64,000 bases of DNA from Streptomyces sp. DH5. GTDB lineage: Bacteria; Actinomycetota; Actinomycetes; Streptomycetales; Streptomycetaceae. Of this stretch, positions 1 to 8,035 are shown piece after piece (within the stretch, counting starts at the first letter, position 1; every line of letters begins with the position of its first letter). The notes beneath the pieces were generated by a model. That model was given only the letters and a program-made list of their open reading frames with translations. It was not told the origin of the DNA and searched no databases. Location of the stretch: positions 186,001 through 250,000 of the forward strand of contig NZ_JAHWGP010000007.1 in NCBI RefSeq assembly GCF_020873915.1. Direction: 5' to 3'. A program made the position numbers and the translations under genes.

Positions 1-502
1 GGGTGCGCGCCATGCGCAGCCCTCCCGTGCCGCGCAGCCGCAGGGCCAGCCGGGCCCCGGAACGGACGGGCGGGAACGGAGTGAACAGGGCGTCCAGGAG
101 GTCGGGCCGCAGGGTCTCCCACACGTCGTGCAGTCGGCGCCAGGCCGCGCCGTCGCCCGGCGCGAAGGAGTCCAGCGAGTCGGCGGTGACGTCGACACGG
201 CGGCCGAGCACCGCGCACCGGCCGTCGCTCAACGGGTGCGCGACGACGTGCGGGGCGTGGCTCCAGCGCAGTCCGTGACGCTCCAGGCGCAGCCCGGAGA
301 CGACCGGGGAGGCGGCGGCCAGCGGGTAGAAGGAACTGCAGAGGTCACTGACGAAGTCGGGATCGACGCCCCGGTCGTGCCGGACGGCGCCGCCGGGTTC
401 CGGCTGCTCCTCCAGCACCTCCACGCTCCAGCCGGCATCCGCGAGCAGGTTCGCCGCGACCAGTCCGTTGGGTCCGGCCCCGATCACCACGGCGTCAGGC
501 AC
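1..502 (-). CDS. FAD-dependent oxidoreductase, phytoene-desaturase-like (3' end off the window)
   Basis: Only the first about 167 codons are inside the window; the gene runs off the left edge. The product begins with a Rossmann FAD-binding loop (VVIGAGPNGLVAANLL, residues about 5-20) followed by an acidic strand end (VEVLEE) and a PGGAV element, the N-terminal signature of the phytoene dehydrogenase/amine oxidase-like flavoprotein family. A GTG start at 502 is used, overlapping the stop of the SRPBCC gene upstream by 8 bases, so the two are translationally linked. Likely a cytosolic redox enzyme acting on a lipid or isoprenoid; the substrate cannot be read from the fragment. It closes a three-gene set with an SRPBCC protein and an MpaB-type oxygenase. 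Confidence 0.85.
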   Translation of the reverse strand, partial: MPDAVVIGAGPNGLVAANLLADAGWSVEVLEEQPEPGGAVRHDRGVDPDFVSDLCSSFYPLAAASPVVSGLRLERHGLRWSHAPHVVAHPLSDGRCAVLGRRVDVTADSLDSFAPGDGAAWRRLHDVWETLRPDLLDALFTPFPPVRSGARLALRLRGTGGLRMART

Positions 503-1001
503 GGGCGCCTCCCGCGTCGGGCTGCGGTGCGACGACCTGGCCCATGGGGCGTCGTCGTTCCTCCTCCCCGGCCTCCGTCTCGCAGAGTTCCGCCAGGCGG
601 GCCAGCATGGCGCGGTGGCGGATCTGGATCAGTGCTTCCACCACCACGTTGTGCACGCGGCCTCCCGCGCCCCGCAGCGGATGCTCGTCCACCTTCACCA
701 GGCTGTAGTCCCCCCAGGTGTGCACCTCGATGGCGATACGCGCCGTGCCGAGCGGTCCCGCCTTGGCCTCGAGTTCCAGGAGCTCGCCGGGTACGAGGCG
801 GCGGACGACGGTCTCGTTGTGGAGGGTGACCGGCCCGAGGCGGATCTCGTAGCCGATCGCGGAGCCGAGCTGCGGCCAGTGCCCGCGCACCGGCTCCGAC
901 GACGACGTCCCCACGACCCAGTCGGCGTACCGCGTGCCGTCCTCGAGCACGGCCCACACGGACCGCGGGCTCGCTTTGATCAGACGATGACGAACCGCCA
1001 C
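495..1001 (-). CDS. SRPBCC (START/polyketide-cyclase-like) family protein
   Basis: 168 residues. The N-terminus (RHRLIKASPRSVWAVLEDG) and the spacing of hydrophobic strands fit the SRPBCC helix-grip fold, which forms a cavity for a hydrophobic ligand. The last 30 or so residues are Arg/Glu rich and probably disordered. The start is GTG at 1001, preceded by GGGAGGTCGAA. It sits between the FAD oxidoreductase (8-base overlap) and the MpaB-type oxygenase (about 100 bases upstream), which suggests a role in binding or processing the substrate of those enzymes. No catalytic residues can be assigned; specific function unknown. Confidence 0.8.
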   Translation of the reverse strand: MAVRHRLIKASPRSVWAVLEDGTRYADWVVGTSSSEPVRGHWPQLGSAIGYEIRLGPVTLHNETVVRRLVPGELLELEAKAGPLGTARIAIEVHTWGDYSLVKVDEHPLRGAGGRVHNVVVEALIQIRHRAMLARLAELCETEAGEEERRRPMGQVVAPQPDAGGARA

Positions 1002-1097
1002 TTCGACCTCCCGTGTTCGCTACCGGCGCCGGCCAGCACTGAGTGCCCCCTGCGGCCCGTCTCAACCGGCGGAGCCGCGCAGAGGGGTCCGTCCGGG

Positions 1098-1970
1098 TCA
1101 GGCGGAGTCGCGGGCCGGGGCCAGCGCCCAGCGGATGCCCGCAGTGACGGCGGTGCCGAGCGGGCGCACGCACACGCTCTCGGCCGCGGGCACGCGGGGC
1201 AGCCCCAGGGCCCGGGACGCCCATCCGGGCAGGAGGGAGACCGCGTTGACCGCGAGGACCCCGTAGGGCAGCCGGGCGAGCAGCGGGACGGGCGGGTTGA
1301 GCAGCAGGAAGCGGGCGGTGGCGCGCGCCTCGGGGGTGGCGCGCAGTTCGGGACGGTAGGCGGCCAGCCGCTCGTCGAGACCGGCCCGGTCCACCGGCGG
1401 GTCGGGCACACCGAGGGCGGTGGCGATGCGGGCCATGTCGGCGACGTACCCGTCGCAGCCCTCCGCGTCCAGGGGGCGGGCGCCGTAGCGCTGGTGGGCG
1501 CGCAGGAAGGAGTCGACTTCCGCGACGTGCACCCAGCACAGCAGACGGGGGTCGGCCGCCCGGTACTCCTCCCCGTCGGGGGTGGTGCCGCGCACCGTCT
1601 CGTGGACGGCCCGCACCCGGTCCACGGCCCGCTGGGCGCTGTCGGCGGTGCCGTAGGTGGTGACGGCGAGGAAGGTGCTGGTCCGCTGGAGGCGCCCCCA
1701 GGGATCGCCGCGGAACCCGGAGTGGCCGGCTACGGCGGCCATGGCCAGGGGGTGGAGCGACTGGAGCAGCAGGGCCGACAGACCGCCGATGAACATCGAC
1801 GCGTCGCCGTGCACCCTCCTCACCGGCCGCTCGGGGCCGAACCAGCGCGGGCCCGGCGTGCCGTGGATGCGCGCGCGGTTGTCCGGGCCGTCGGGTCCGG
1901 CCACCCTGGAGAAGATCGCGTCACCGATCCGGTCGCGCAGCGCGGTGCCGCCTTCCGTCAGCAGTCCCAT
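1098..1970 (-). CDS. oxygenase MpaB family protein (DUF2236)
   Basis: 290 residues from ATG 1970. The conserved block of the MpaB/latex-clearing-protein (DUF2236) family is clear: an HGDASMF segment near residue 52, QSLHPLAMAAVAGHSGF around residues 68-84, and the LLCWVHVAEVDSF motif in the middle. In the family these histidines include the haem ligand, and members are haem-dependent oxygenases or oxidative cleavage enzymes acting on lipids or isoprenoids. The open frame extends upstream to 2351, but that extension has no family similarity, so the ATG after a GGAG element is preferred. Co-oriented with the SRPBCC and FAD genes downstream, probably one transcription unit. Confidence 0.85.
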   Translation of the reverse strand: MGLLTEGGTALRDRIGDAIFSRVAGPDGPDNRARIHGTPGPRWFGPERPVRRVHGDASMFIGGLSALLLQSLHPLAMAAVAGHSGFRGDPWGRLQRTSTFLAVTTYGTADSAQRAVDRVRAVHETVRGTTPDGEEYRAADPRLLCWVHVAEVDSFLRAHQRYGARPLDAEGCDGYVADMARIATALGVPDPPVDRAGLDERLAAYRPELRATPEARATARFLLLNPPVPLLARLPYGVLAVNAVSLLPGWASRALGLPRVPAAESVCVRPLGTAVTAGIRWALAPARDSA

Positions 1971-2055
1971 GGCTCGCTCCGCCCTCTCCGCGCCCACGAC
2001 GACCGCGGACGCCCATGGCCTACGTCTGCCCCCGCCCCCCTCGGTGTGCACACGC

Positions 2056-2322
2056 TCAGGGGACGTCGCCCCACCAGTCGTAGACCCTGCCGCCGGGATC
2101 GCGGGGCACGTACACCGAACGTCCACCCGCCCCGTAGCGGCCCATCTCGGTGGGAAGGCGGACTCCGTCCCGCGGTTGCGTGCCGTCGCTGCCGGTGACG
2201 TCCAGCAGCAGACCGTCCAGCGGCCCGCCGGCCAGCTCCGCGTACGACCGTCCGGCGCGCGGGCCCGGGTCCTCGTGCTCCGCCCCGTAGACCCGTCCGC
2301 GCATGAACTCCTCCTCGTCCAT
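2056..2322 (-). CDS. small hypothetical protein
   Basis: 88 residues, starting at ATG 2322 with the acidic MDEEEFMRGRVYG. The product is hydrophilic, with a central stretch PLDGLLLDVTGSDGTQPRDG and an aromatic C-terminus (VYVPRDPGGRVYDWWGDVP). It has no signal peptide or membrane segment. It lies 85 bases upstream of the MpaB-type gene on the same strand and about 35 bases after the Mrr-type nuclease gene. I do not recognise the family. Composition and codon bias suggest a genuine Streptomyces gene rather than a chance frame. Confidence 0.6.
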   Translation of the reverse strand: MDEEEFMRGRVYGAEHEDPGPRAGRSYAELAGGPLDGLLLDVTGSDGTQPRDGVRLPTEMGRYGAGGRSVYVPRDPGGRVYDWWGDVP

Positions 2323-2357
2323 ACCGGCAGGGTGGCATCCGCCACTGACAATCGGTC

Positions 2358-3155
2358 CTACGCCTCCGGGACGCGGACCTCCCGGTCGTGCGTCGGCGGG
2401 GCCGCGGTGCCCGTGTCCCACGGGGCCGGCGCCCGGCCCTCGCTCCAGGCGAGCAGGGCGTCGCGCGGGACGCAGACGATGCCGCACTGCGCGGCGTAGT
2501 CCTCGGCCGGGGCGGTGAACTCGCTCGTGGTGACGACGAGGGCCACGTCCGCCTCGTGGACGGTGAAGCAGGTGCCGCCGAAACGCTGGAGGTCCTGCGA
2601 GCCGACCTTGTTGTCATCGCTGTAGCGCTTGCACTGGATGACGATGCGGCGGCCGTCGGGGGACAGCGCGAGCACGTCGGCCCCGAGGTCGCCGGCACCG
2701 CCGACGACCTCCACGTGCGAGCAGCCGTCGCGCACGCACAGGGCCGCGGTCGCCTCCTCGAACTCCTCGGGGCTCAGGACGTCGAAGTCGTAGGCGGGCG
2801 GCGGATCGCCGGCGCGGGTCTCCGCCTCCGGCACGGGCGCCGGCGCGGGTACCGGCGGCGGTGCGTCCAGGGCGTCGAGCGCCGTGGTCGTCGCCCGGTG
2901 CAGCGCCTCGCCCGTCCGGCGGGCTATTCGGGCCGCGGACAGCCGCCTCCTGCGGCGGTGCGCCAGCAGGGCGGCGACGGCCACGCAGAGCAGGATCGTG
3001 ACCCACACGGGGCGCCGCTGCGCCGCCCCGGCCAGCGCGCGCACCGCGAAGCCGGCCGCGACCAGGGCCGTGGCGAGCAGTCCGAAGAACATGGCGGTGG
3101 CGCGCAGGTCGAAGCGCCGCCGGCGGTCCAACGGACGCGTACGGCGCTGTGGCAT
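2358..3155 (-). CDS. membrane-anchored restriction endonuclease-like protein (Mrr-type nuclease domain)
   Basis: 265 residues. Two hydrophobic segments near the N-terminus (about residues 20-40 and 47-65) are followed by an Arg-rich juxtamembrane stretch and a Pro-rich linker. The C-terminal half is a PD-(D/E)xK nuclease of the Mrr-cat type: LSPEEFEEATAALC, then GDLGADVLALSPDG and the active-site strand IVIQCKRY. In the family the Asp and the QxK element bind metal and cleave DNA, often modified DNA. ATG 3155 is chosen; a GTG six bases upstream is an alternative. No methylase or ATPase partner is adjacent, so this is a stand-alone nuclease, possibly acting in defence or DNA turnover at the membrane. 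Confidence 0.82.
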   Translation of the reverse strand: MPQRRTRPLDRRRRFDLRATAMFFGLLATALVAAGFAVRALAGAAQRRPVWVTILLCVAVAALLAHRRRRRLSAARIARRTGEALHRATTTALDALDAPPPVPAPAPVPEAETRAGDPPPAYDFDVLSPEEFEEATAALCVRDGCSHVEVVGGAGDLGADVLALSPDGRRIVIQCKRYSDDNKVGSQDLQRFGGTCFTVHEADVALVVTTSEFTAPAEDYAAQCGIVCVPRDALLAWSEGRAPAPWDTGTAAPPTHDREVRVPEA

Positions 3156-3330
3156 GGTCACCGTGGTGGTTCCCTTCTCTGGCAGCCGGAACGGCGCGCC
3201 CCCGACTGCGCGGGGCACGCCGAAGGTCACGTACGCCGTGTGCCCGGGATCGGTTCGTTCACCTGCGTGCCGCATCCGCGCGCGGGGTATGGGGTGGTGT
3301 GCCGGTGGCGGCGACCAGGGAGGCGGACGG

Positions 3331-4023
3331 GTGGACTGGCGGGGATTCGCTCAGCAGATGGCTTCGATGGCCCGTGATCTTCTGGCCGAGCACACCCTCG
3401 ACTCGACGCTGGAGCAGATCACGCGTTCCGCGGTGGATCTCGTCGACGGCTGCGACGCCTCCGGGATCCTCGTCCTGCGGGACGGCCGGGTGAGTTCGCT
3501 CGCCCCCACCGAGCAGCTCGTCATCGACAGTGACCGACTCCAGGGGAGCCTGGGGGAAGGGCCGTGCTTCGACGCGGCCCGGCCGGACCGGTCCGAGCGG
3601 GTCTTCCGGATCCCGGACTTCACCGAGGAGCCGGAACGCTGGCGGGCGTTCGTGCCCCGCTGCCGGGAGCTGGGGGTCGGCAGCATGATGGGGTTCCTGC
3701 TGTACACGCGGGAGGAGGAGCTGGGGGCGCTCAACATGTACTCCCGCAAGCCGGGGATGTTCACCGAGGACAGCGAGACGGCGGGCTGGCTGCTGGCCTC
3801 CCACGCGGCGGTGGCCTTCTCCACCGCCGTGACCGACGCGCAGTTGCAGGAGGCCATCGCCACCCGGCACCTGATCGGCGAGGCGATGGGCATCCTGATG
3901 GGACGGCACCACATCACGGAGGACCAGGCCTTCGACATCCTGCGCACGCAGTCCCAGCGCACCAACACCAAGCTGCGTGAGGTGGCGCGCCGGGTCTGCG
4001 AGACCGGCACCGCGGCGAAGTGA
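3331..4023 (+). CDS. GAF and ANTAR domain-containing regulator
   Basis: 230 residues from GTG 3331, preceded by a well-placed GGGAGG (3318-3323). Residues about 10-155 form a GAF sensor domain, including GEGPCFDAARP and a strand/helix pattern ending in LLASHAAVAFSTA. Residues about 165-225 form an ANTAR RNA-binding domain (AIATRHLIGEAMGILMG, then AFDILRTQSQRTNTKLREVA). In the family ANTAR dimers bind paired hexaloop hairpins and prevent termination, so this is a predicted signal-responsive antiterminator. The ligand of the GAF domain is unknown. It is divergent from the nuclease gene; no target hairpin pair was found next to it. Confidence 0.92.
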   Translation: MDWRGFAQQMASMARDLLAEHTLDSTLEQITRSAVDLVDGCDASGILVLRDGRVSSLAPTEQLVIDSDRLQGSLGEGPCFDAARPDRSERVFRIPDFTEEPERWRAFVPRCRELGVGSMMGFLLYTREEELGALNMYSRKPGMFTEDSETAGWLLASHAAVAFSTAVTDAQLQEAIATRHLIGEAMGILMGRHHITEDQAFDILRTQSQRTNTKLREVARRVCETGTAAK

Positions 4024-4051
4024 GCGCGGGCCTCGACCGCGTGCGAGGGGG

Positions 4052-4636
4052 TCAGCCGCCGGCCGTCCAGGTGTGGGCGACGTCGATGACGAGACGGCCG
4101 GGCAGTTCCAGGACCCGGAACGGCAGCCGGGCGCGCACGCCGAGGCCGGTCTGCGTCTCGCCCTCGAAGCTGCCGGCGAACCGGGCGTCCCTGAAGGTGC
4201 GGTATCCGGTGAGGTTCACGCCGGGCAGCGGGTGTCCGGCGCGCGCGGGGTAGGTGGGCTCGCCGGTCTCCGGGGCGTAGGACGGCGCGGCCACCCGCAC
4301 TTCGAGGACGGCGCCGCCGGCGACGGTGATGTGCCGGCCCGAGCCGTCCTGGTACAGACGGTCGACGTAGCGGACGGAGTAGCCGAGGTCGCCGCTCCCG
4401 GCGCCGGGGAGGTCGACGACCATCCGGTCGAAGCAGTCGTGCCTGCCGGTCCTGATGTCACGCACCGGTGCGGAGGTGCTGTCGGTGTCGGACTTGGCGG
4501 CACTGCCCCAGCCGGTGGGGCAGGCCACCGCGCCCCGGGCGGGCGCGGCCGGGGCGGCCGCGGCCGGGACCGCCGCCGTCACCAGCATCGCGCCGGCGAG
4601 TACGACCGTCGCACAGATCGTTCTTGATTTAAGCAT
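4052..4636 (-). CDS. secreted AMIN-like domain protein
   Basis: 194 residues from ATG 4636. A signal peptide is evident: basic start (MLKSRT), hydrophobic core of about 18 residues, and an AAAAPAAP cleavage region near residue 28-30. The mature part contains CPTGWGS, HDCFDRMVVDLPG, GYSVRYVDRLYQDGSG, and a C-terminal FRVLELPGRLVIDVAHTW, the pattern of the AMIN-like domain found in many actinobacterial exported proteins. Two cysteines probably form a disulfide. Such domains are thought to bind cell-wall polymers; that role is inferred. It is convergent with the GAF-ANTAR gene and divergent from the SpoIIE phosphatase gene. Confidence 0.78.
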   Translation of the reverse strand: MLKSRTICATVVLAGAMLVTAAVPAAAAPAAPARGAVACPTGWGSAAKSDTDSTSAPVRDIRTGRHDCFDRMVVDLPGAGSGDLGYSVRYVDRLYQDGSGRHITVAGGAVLEVRVAAPSYAPETGEPTYPARAGHPLPGVNLTGYRTFRDARFAGSFEGETQTGLGVRARLPFRVLELPGRLVIDVAHTWTAGG

Positions 4637-4799
4637 TTTGTGCCCCCTGGGCTCGCAACCATCTGATATCGGGTGAGACGAGCGGGATGCCCCGAAGGTT
4701 GCGGCTTCTCTCCGGCCGGTCGCCGGACCGGCGGGCATGACACATCCTGGGGGAAGCAACGAACGGATGTCCCGTGCGTCCGCACCGGGAGGGCGCGAC

Positions 4800-7367
4800 A
4801 TGGATGATGCAGCCGCCGTACCGCACGGGAAGCGGCCGGCGGGCGTGCACGGCCGGGGCGCCGGGGAGAGCCGGGCCGCGGACCCGGAGTACCGCCTCGA
4901 GGACGCGCTCGCCGATCCGGTGGTGGCGGCGGTGCAGGACACGGACGGCTACGGCGGGCTGGTCTACCTGCGTTCGCGCGACCGGCGCTCGCTGGTGCTG
5001 TGCGTGGTGTCCGGCGTCCCGAGGTCGCTGCTGAAGCCGTGGTGGCGGATACCGGTGGGCGGTTCGCTGCCCATGGCCGAGGCGTACCGCAGGGGCGAGG
5101 AGCTGTGGCTGCCGGACGAGCGGGCGACGATGCTGCGTTTCCCGCAGTTCACGGCCGCCCTGCCCTACTCGTTCGCGCACGCCTACCGCCCGGTGCGGGT
5201 GGGCGGCGAGGACGTGGGCGTGCTGGCCGTGCTGCGCTCGGCCAGCCGGGAGCCCGCGGCCGAGCAGGCGGTGCGGTCGGCACTGCGCGAGGCCGGACGG
5301 GACATGGAGCAGCGGCTGGCCGAGTTCGCCCGCCGGATGCCGGGCACCGCGGACGCGGTGGCCTACGGCATCGAGTACGACGAGCAGCCGGTGAACGTGC
5401 GGCTGCCCACTCCCCCGGCCCTCGCCGTGGACGTGGGCATCATCGAGTGGGACCTGGACGGCGACCGCTGGTCCGGGGACGACGACGCCCTGTCCCTGCT
5501 GGGCATCACCCGGGCGGAGTTCGGCGGCACCATGGCCGAGGTCGAGGCGCGGGTCAGCCCCGAGGACCTGTACGAGCTGCGGGCGAGCCGGCGGGAGGCG
5601 GAGGAGACAGGCCAGGTCAGGGCCAGGCACTTCCGGGTCCTGGACCGGCCGGACGACGACGGCCGCGCCCGTTACCGGCCGGTGGAACTGTGGGGTCACG
5701 TCGTACGGATGGAGGGGTCCAACCGCATCCTGGTGGGTGCGCTGATCGACGCGGCCGGCGGGGTGACCGCCGCGGAGGCCGCGGAGCGCCTGCCGGACGG
5801 GCTGTTCTCCCTCGACCAGGACGGCCGGGTCATCTATGCCAACCGCCGCTGCCAGGAACTGCTGGGAAGCGGGCTGGAACGCATGCTCGGCCACTATCCG
5901 TGGGAGGCGCTGCCCTGGCTGCGCGATCCGGCCTACGAGGACCGCTACCGGGCGGCGATGCTGTCCCAGGAACCGGTCTCGTACCTGGTGCACGCCCCGG
6001 ACGGCGTCTGGCTGGGGTTCGTGCTCTATCCCGGCGTGCACGGCCTGACGGGTCGTGTCTTCCGCACCGACGCTCCCGCGGGCGCGTTGCCGGGCCGGGC
6101 CCTGGAGCCGCTCACCGCGAGCACCGGGGTGCCGTCGGAGCTGGTCGCGCCCACCCGGGCGGGGGCCCTCTACCACGTGGTGCAGATGGCCAGCGTGCTG
6201 ACCGAGGCCGTGACCGTGAGGGACGTGTGCCGGGCGGTGGCCGAGCAGTTGCTGCCCGGGTTCGGGGCGCAGGAGATCGCCCTCTACACGATCCGTGAGG
6301 GGCGGATGCACCTGCTGTGGGAGTCCGGCTACCCGGAGCACTTCCTCGACCCGTTCGAGGGGGTCCCGCTCGACGCGGACCTTCCCGGCGTGCACGCGCT
6401 CACCACGCGTCTTCCGCTGTTCTTCGAGTCGTCCGAGGCACTGCTGAGCGCCTATCCCGAGATCACCATGGACGCGAAGAGCGCCTGGGCGTTCCTGCCG
6501 TTGATCGCCTCCGGCCACCCCGTCGGCTCCTGCATCCTGGGCTGGGACGCGCCCCACCGGTTCACCGCGGAGGAGCGCAGCGCGCTGACCGCACTGGGCG
6601 GTCTGGCCGCGCAGGCGATGGAGAGGGCCCGCCTGTACGACGCCGAGTCCGCCGTGGCACGAGGGCTCCAGGAGGGTCTGCTGCCGCACCGGCTGCCCGT
6701 CATCGACCGGTTGCGCATCACCGGCCGCTACCTGCCCGGTACGCAGGGCATGGCCATCGGCGGCGACTGGTACGACGTGATCCGCACGGGGCGCGGGGTG
6801 GCCCTGGTCATCGGGGACGTCGAGGGACACAGCGTCGGCGCCGCGGCCGTCATGGGGCAGTTGCGCAGCGCGGTGCACGCCTTCGCCTCCAGCGGGCGGC
6901 CGCCGCAGGAGGTCATCACCCACACCAACCGGCTGCTGGCCGAGCTGGAGACGGAGGTCTTCGCCACCTGCTGCTACATCGAGCTGGAACCGGCCACCGG
7001 CCGCGCCCAGGCGGTCCGGGCAGGTCATCCCCCGCCCCTGCTGCGTCACCCCGACGGGCGTGCGGAGAGCCTGGACCTGCCCGGTGGTGTGCTGCTCGGG
7101 GTGCAGCCGGACGCCGTCTACCCGGTGACGACGCTGACCATGGTCCCCGGCAGTGTGCTCGTCCTGTACACGGACGGGCTGGTCGAGACGCCGGGCGGCG
7201 ACATCGAGACGGCCATCGAGGAGGTGCTCGACTGTCTGGCCGACAGCCGCACCGACTCCGTCGAGGTCCTCGCCGACCGGCTGATCCGCTCGGCCCGCCG
7301 CACCGAGGACCGCCTGGACGACGTGGCGCTCCTGCTGACGGCGTACGACCCGGAGCCGGGCGGCTGA
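4800..7367 (+). CDS. multi-sensor SpoIIE-type PP2C protein phosphatase (GAF-PAS-PAS-GAF-PP2C)
   Basis: 855 residues. Order of domains: an N-terminal GAF-like module (about 35-170), a PAS fold (about 225-330), a second PAS (LPDGLFSLDQDGRVIYANRR, about 335-430), a GAF domain (about 450-620), and a C-terminal SpoIIE/RsbU-type PP2C domain (about 650-850) with metal-binding motifs GGDWYD, IGDVEGHS and LYTDGL. The family dephosphorylates anti-sigma-factor antagonists and so releases sigma factors. ATG 4800 follows a GGGAGGG element at good spacing; two upstream in-frame ATGs (4737, 4767) are less likely. It has no histidine-kinase-like ATPase domain, unlike the second SpoIIE protein at 54213-56555. 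Its partner antagonist is not adjacent. Confidence 0.93.
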   Translation: MDDAAAVPHGKRPAGVHGRGAGESRAADPEYRLEDALADPVVAAVQDTDGYGGLVYLRSRDRRSLVLCVVSGVPRSLLKPWWRIPVGGSLPMAEAYRRGEELWLPDERATMLRFPQFTAALPYSFAHAYRPVRVGGEDVGVLAVLRSASREPAAEQAVRSALREAGRDMEQRLAEFARRMPGTADAVAYGIEYDEQPVNVRLPTPPALAVDVGIIEWDLDGDRWSGDDDALSLLGITRAEFGGTMAEVEARVSPEDLYELRASRREAEETGQVRARHFRVLDRPDDDGRARYRPVELWGHVVRMEGSNRILVGALIDAAGGVTAAEAAERLPDGLFSLDQDGRVIYANRRCQELLGSGLERMLGHYPWEALPWLRDPAYEDRYRAAMLSQEPVSYLVHAPDGVWLGFVLYPGVHGLTGRVFRTDAPAGALPGRALEPLTASTGVPSELVAPTRAGALYHVVQMASVLTEAVTVRDVCRAVAEQLLPGFGAQEIALYTIREGRMHLLWESGYPEHFLDPFEGVPLDADLPGVHALTTRLPLFFESSEALLSAYPEITMDAKSAWAFLPLIASGHPVGSCILGWDAPHRFTAEERSALTALGGLAAQAMERARLYDAESAVARGLQEGLLPHRLPVIDRLRITGRYLPGTQGMAIGGDWYDVIRTGRGVALVIGDVEGHSVGAAAVMGQLRSAVHAFASSGRPPQEVITHTNRLLAELETEVFATCCYIELEPATGRAQAVRAGHPPPLLRHPDGRAESLDLPGGVLLGVQPDAVYPVTTLTMVPGSVLVLYTDGLVETPGGDIETAIEEVLDCLADSRTDSVEVLADRLIRSARRTEDRLDDVALLLTAYDPEPGG

Positions 7368-7451
7368 GGCAGGCGGGCGGGCCGGCCGGGGCGCCATCGG
7401 GCGCGCCGGGACGTCAGGGCAGCCGTCCGTGTCCGGTGTGCGGGTGTTGCC

Positions 7452-7643
7452 TCACAGGCAGTACCGGACCAGCCACTCGTCCGGATCGTAGGCGTCGCGG
7501 GCCGGGTCGGGGGCCGTGGCCGGACGTTCCTCGACCATGTCCTCGGGCCTGACCGGCTCCGGGAGACGTCCGAAACGGGCGTGCCGTGCGGCTGCCGTCC
7601 CGTCCTCGTCGTCGCTCGTGCGTACCGGCGTCCCCTGGTCCAC
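7452..7643 (-). CDS. small hypothetical protein
   Basis: 63 residues from GTG 7643, with a strong ribosome-binding site (GAGGGGAGA) on the minus strand just upstream. The product is acidic and hydrophilic, ending in a conserved-looking tail, DAYDPDEWLVRYCL, with an invariant-type C-terminal Cys. It has no membrane segment. It is convergent with the SpoIIE phosphatase gene. Function unknown; the start context and tail are the reasons for calling it. Confidence 0.55.
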   Translation of the reverse strand: MDQGTPVRTSDDEDGTAAARHARFGRLPEPVRPEDMVEERPATAPDPARDAYDPDEWLVRYCL

Positions 7644-7841
7644 GGCGTCTCCCCTCGGCGGCCGTCCGGCGCGTCCGCTCGGAGGGCGCCGCGGCCTGCA
7701 CGCCCAGTGTCACACACCGCTGCCCCGCCCGAACAGGGTCCGTCGAAGCGTGACCGGGCCGGCGCGGCGAGCCTGGAACGAAGGGGGTCCGAGACGGCTC
7801 GGCCGGGCGGAGGAGGACGCGGGAGAGCAGGGGACGGCGTC

Positions 7842-7950
7842 GTGGTCAGGACGCTCGGGCCGGGTCTGACGGTCAGCGTGCTCGTCGACGCGACCGTCGT
7901 GCGGCTGCTGATGGTGCCCACGGTCATGACCTTGCTGGGCGGCACCCGTG
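7842..7950 (+). pseudogene. remnant of an MMPL-family transporter (C-terminal transmembrane end)
   Basis: About 35 codons read RTLGPGLTVSVLVDATVV followed by RLLMVPTVMTLLGG, closely matching the last transmembrane helix of MMPL/RND-type exporters, where an LxxxxLxDATVVR motif is diagnostic. No other part of the transporter is present: upstream sequence does not encode the preceding helices and the frame continues into unrelated sequence downstream. This is therefore a deletion scar, not a functional gene. Similarity is from memory of the family and not from an alignment. Confidence 0.6.
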
Positions 7951-7984
7951 AGGGACACCGCCGGCGGAGCGCCGGGACGCGCGA

Positions 7985-8015
7985 GGCGGCAGGACCCGCG
8001 CGGGGTCCTGCCGCC
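7985..8015 (-). terminator. perfect hairpin after the DUF1996 gene
   Basis: A 13-bp perfect inverted repeat (GGCGGCAGGACCC with its complement) around a 5-base loop lies 20 bases after the stop of the DUF1996 gene on the minus strand. It has no strong U-tract, as is usual in Streptomyces. Confidence 0.7.
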
Positions 8016-8035
8016 GTGTACGTGCCGTGGAGGGG

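Noticed and set aside
4629-7397. Minus-strand open frame of about 920 codons opposite the SpoIIE phosphatase gene
   Set aside because: The plus-strand frame contains intact PAS, GAF and PP2C motifs and a ribosome-binding site; the antisense product is a Gln/Arg/Gly-rich shadow.
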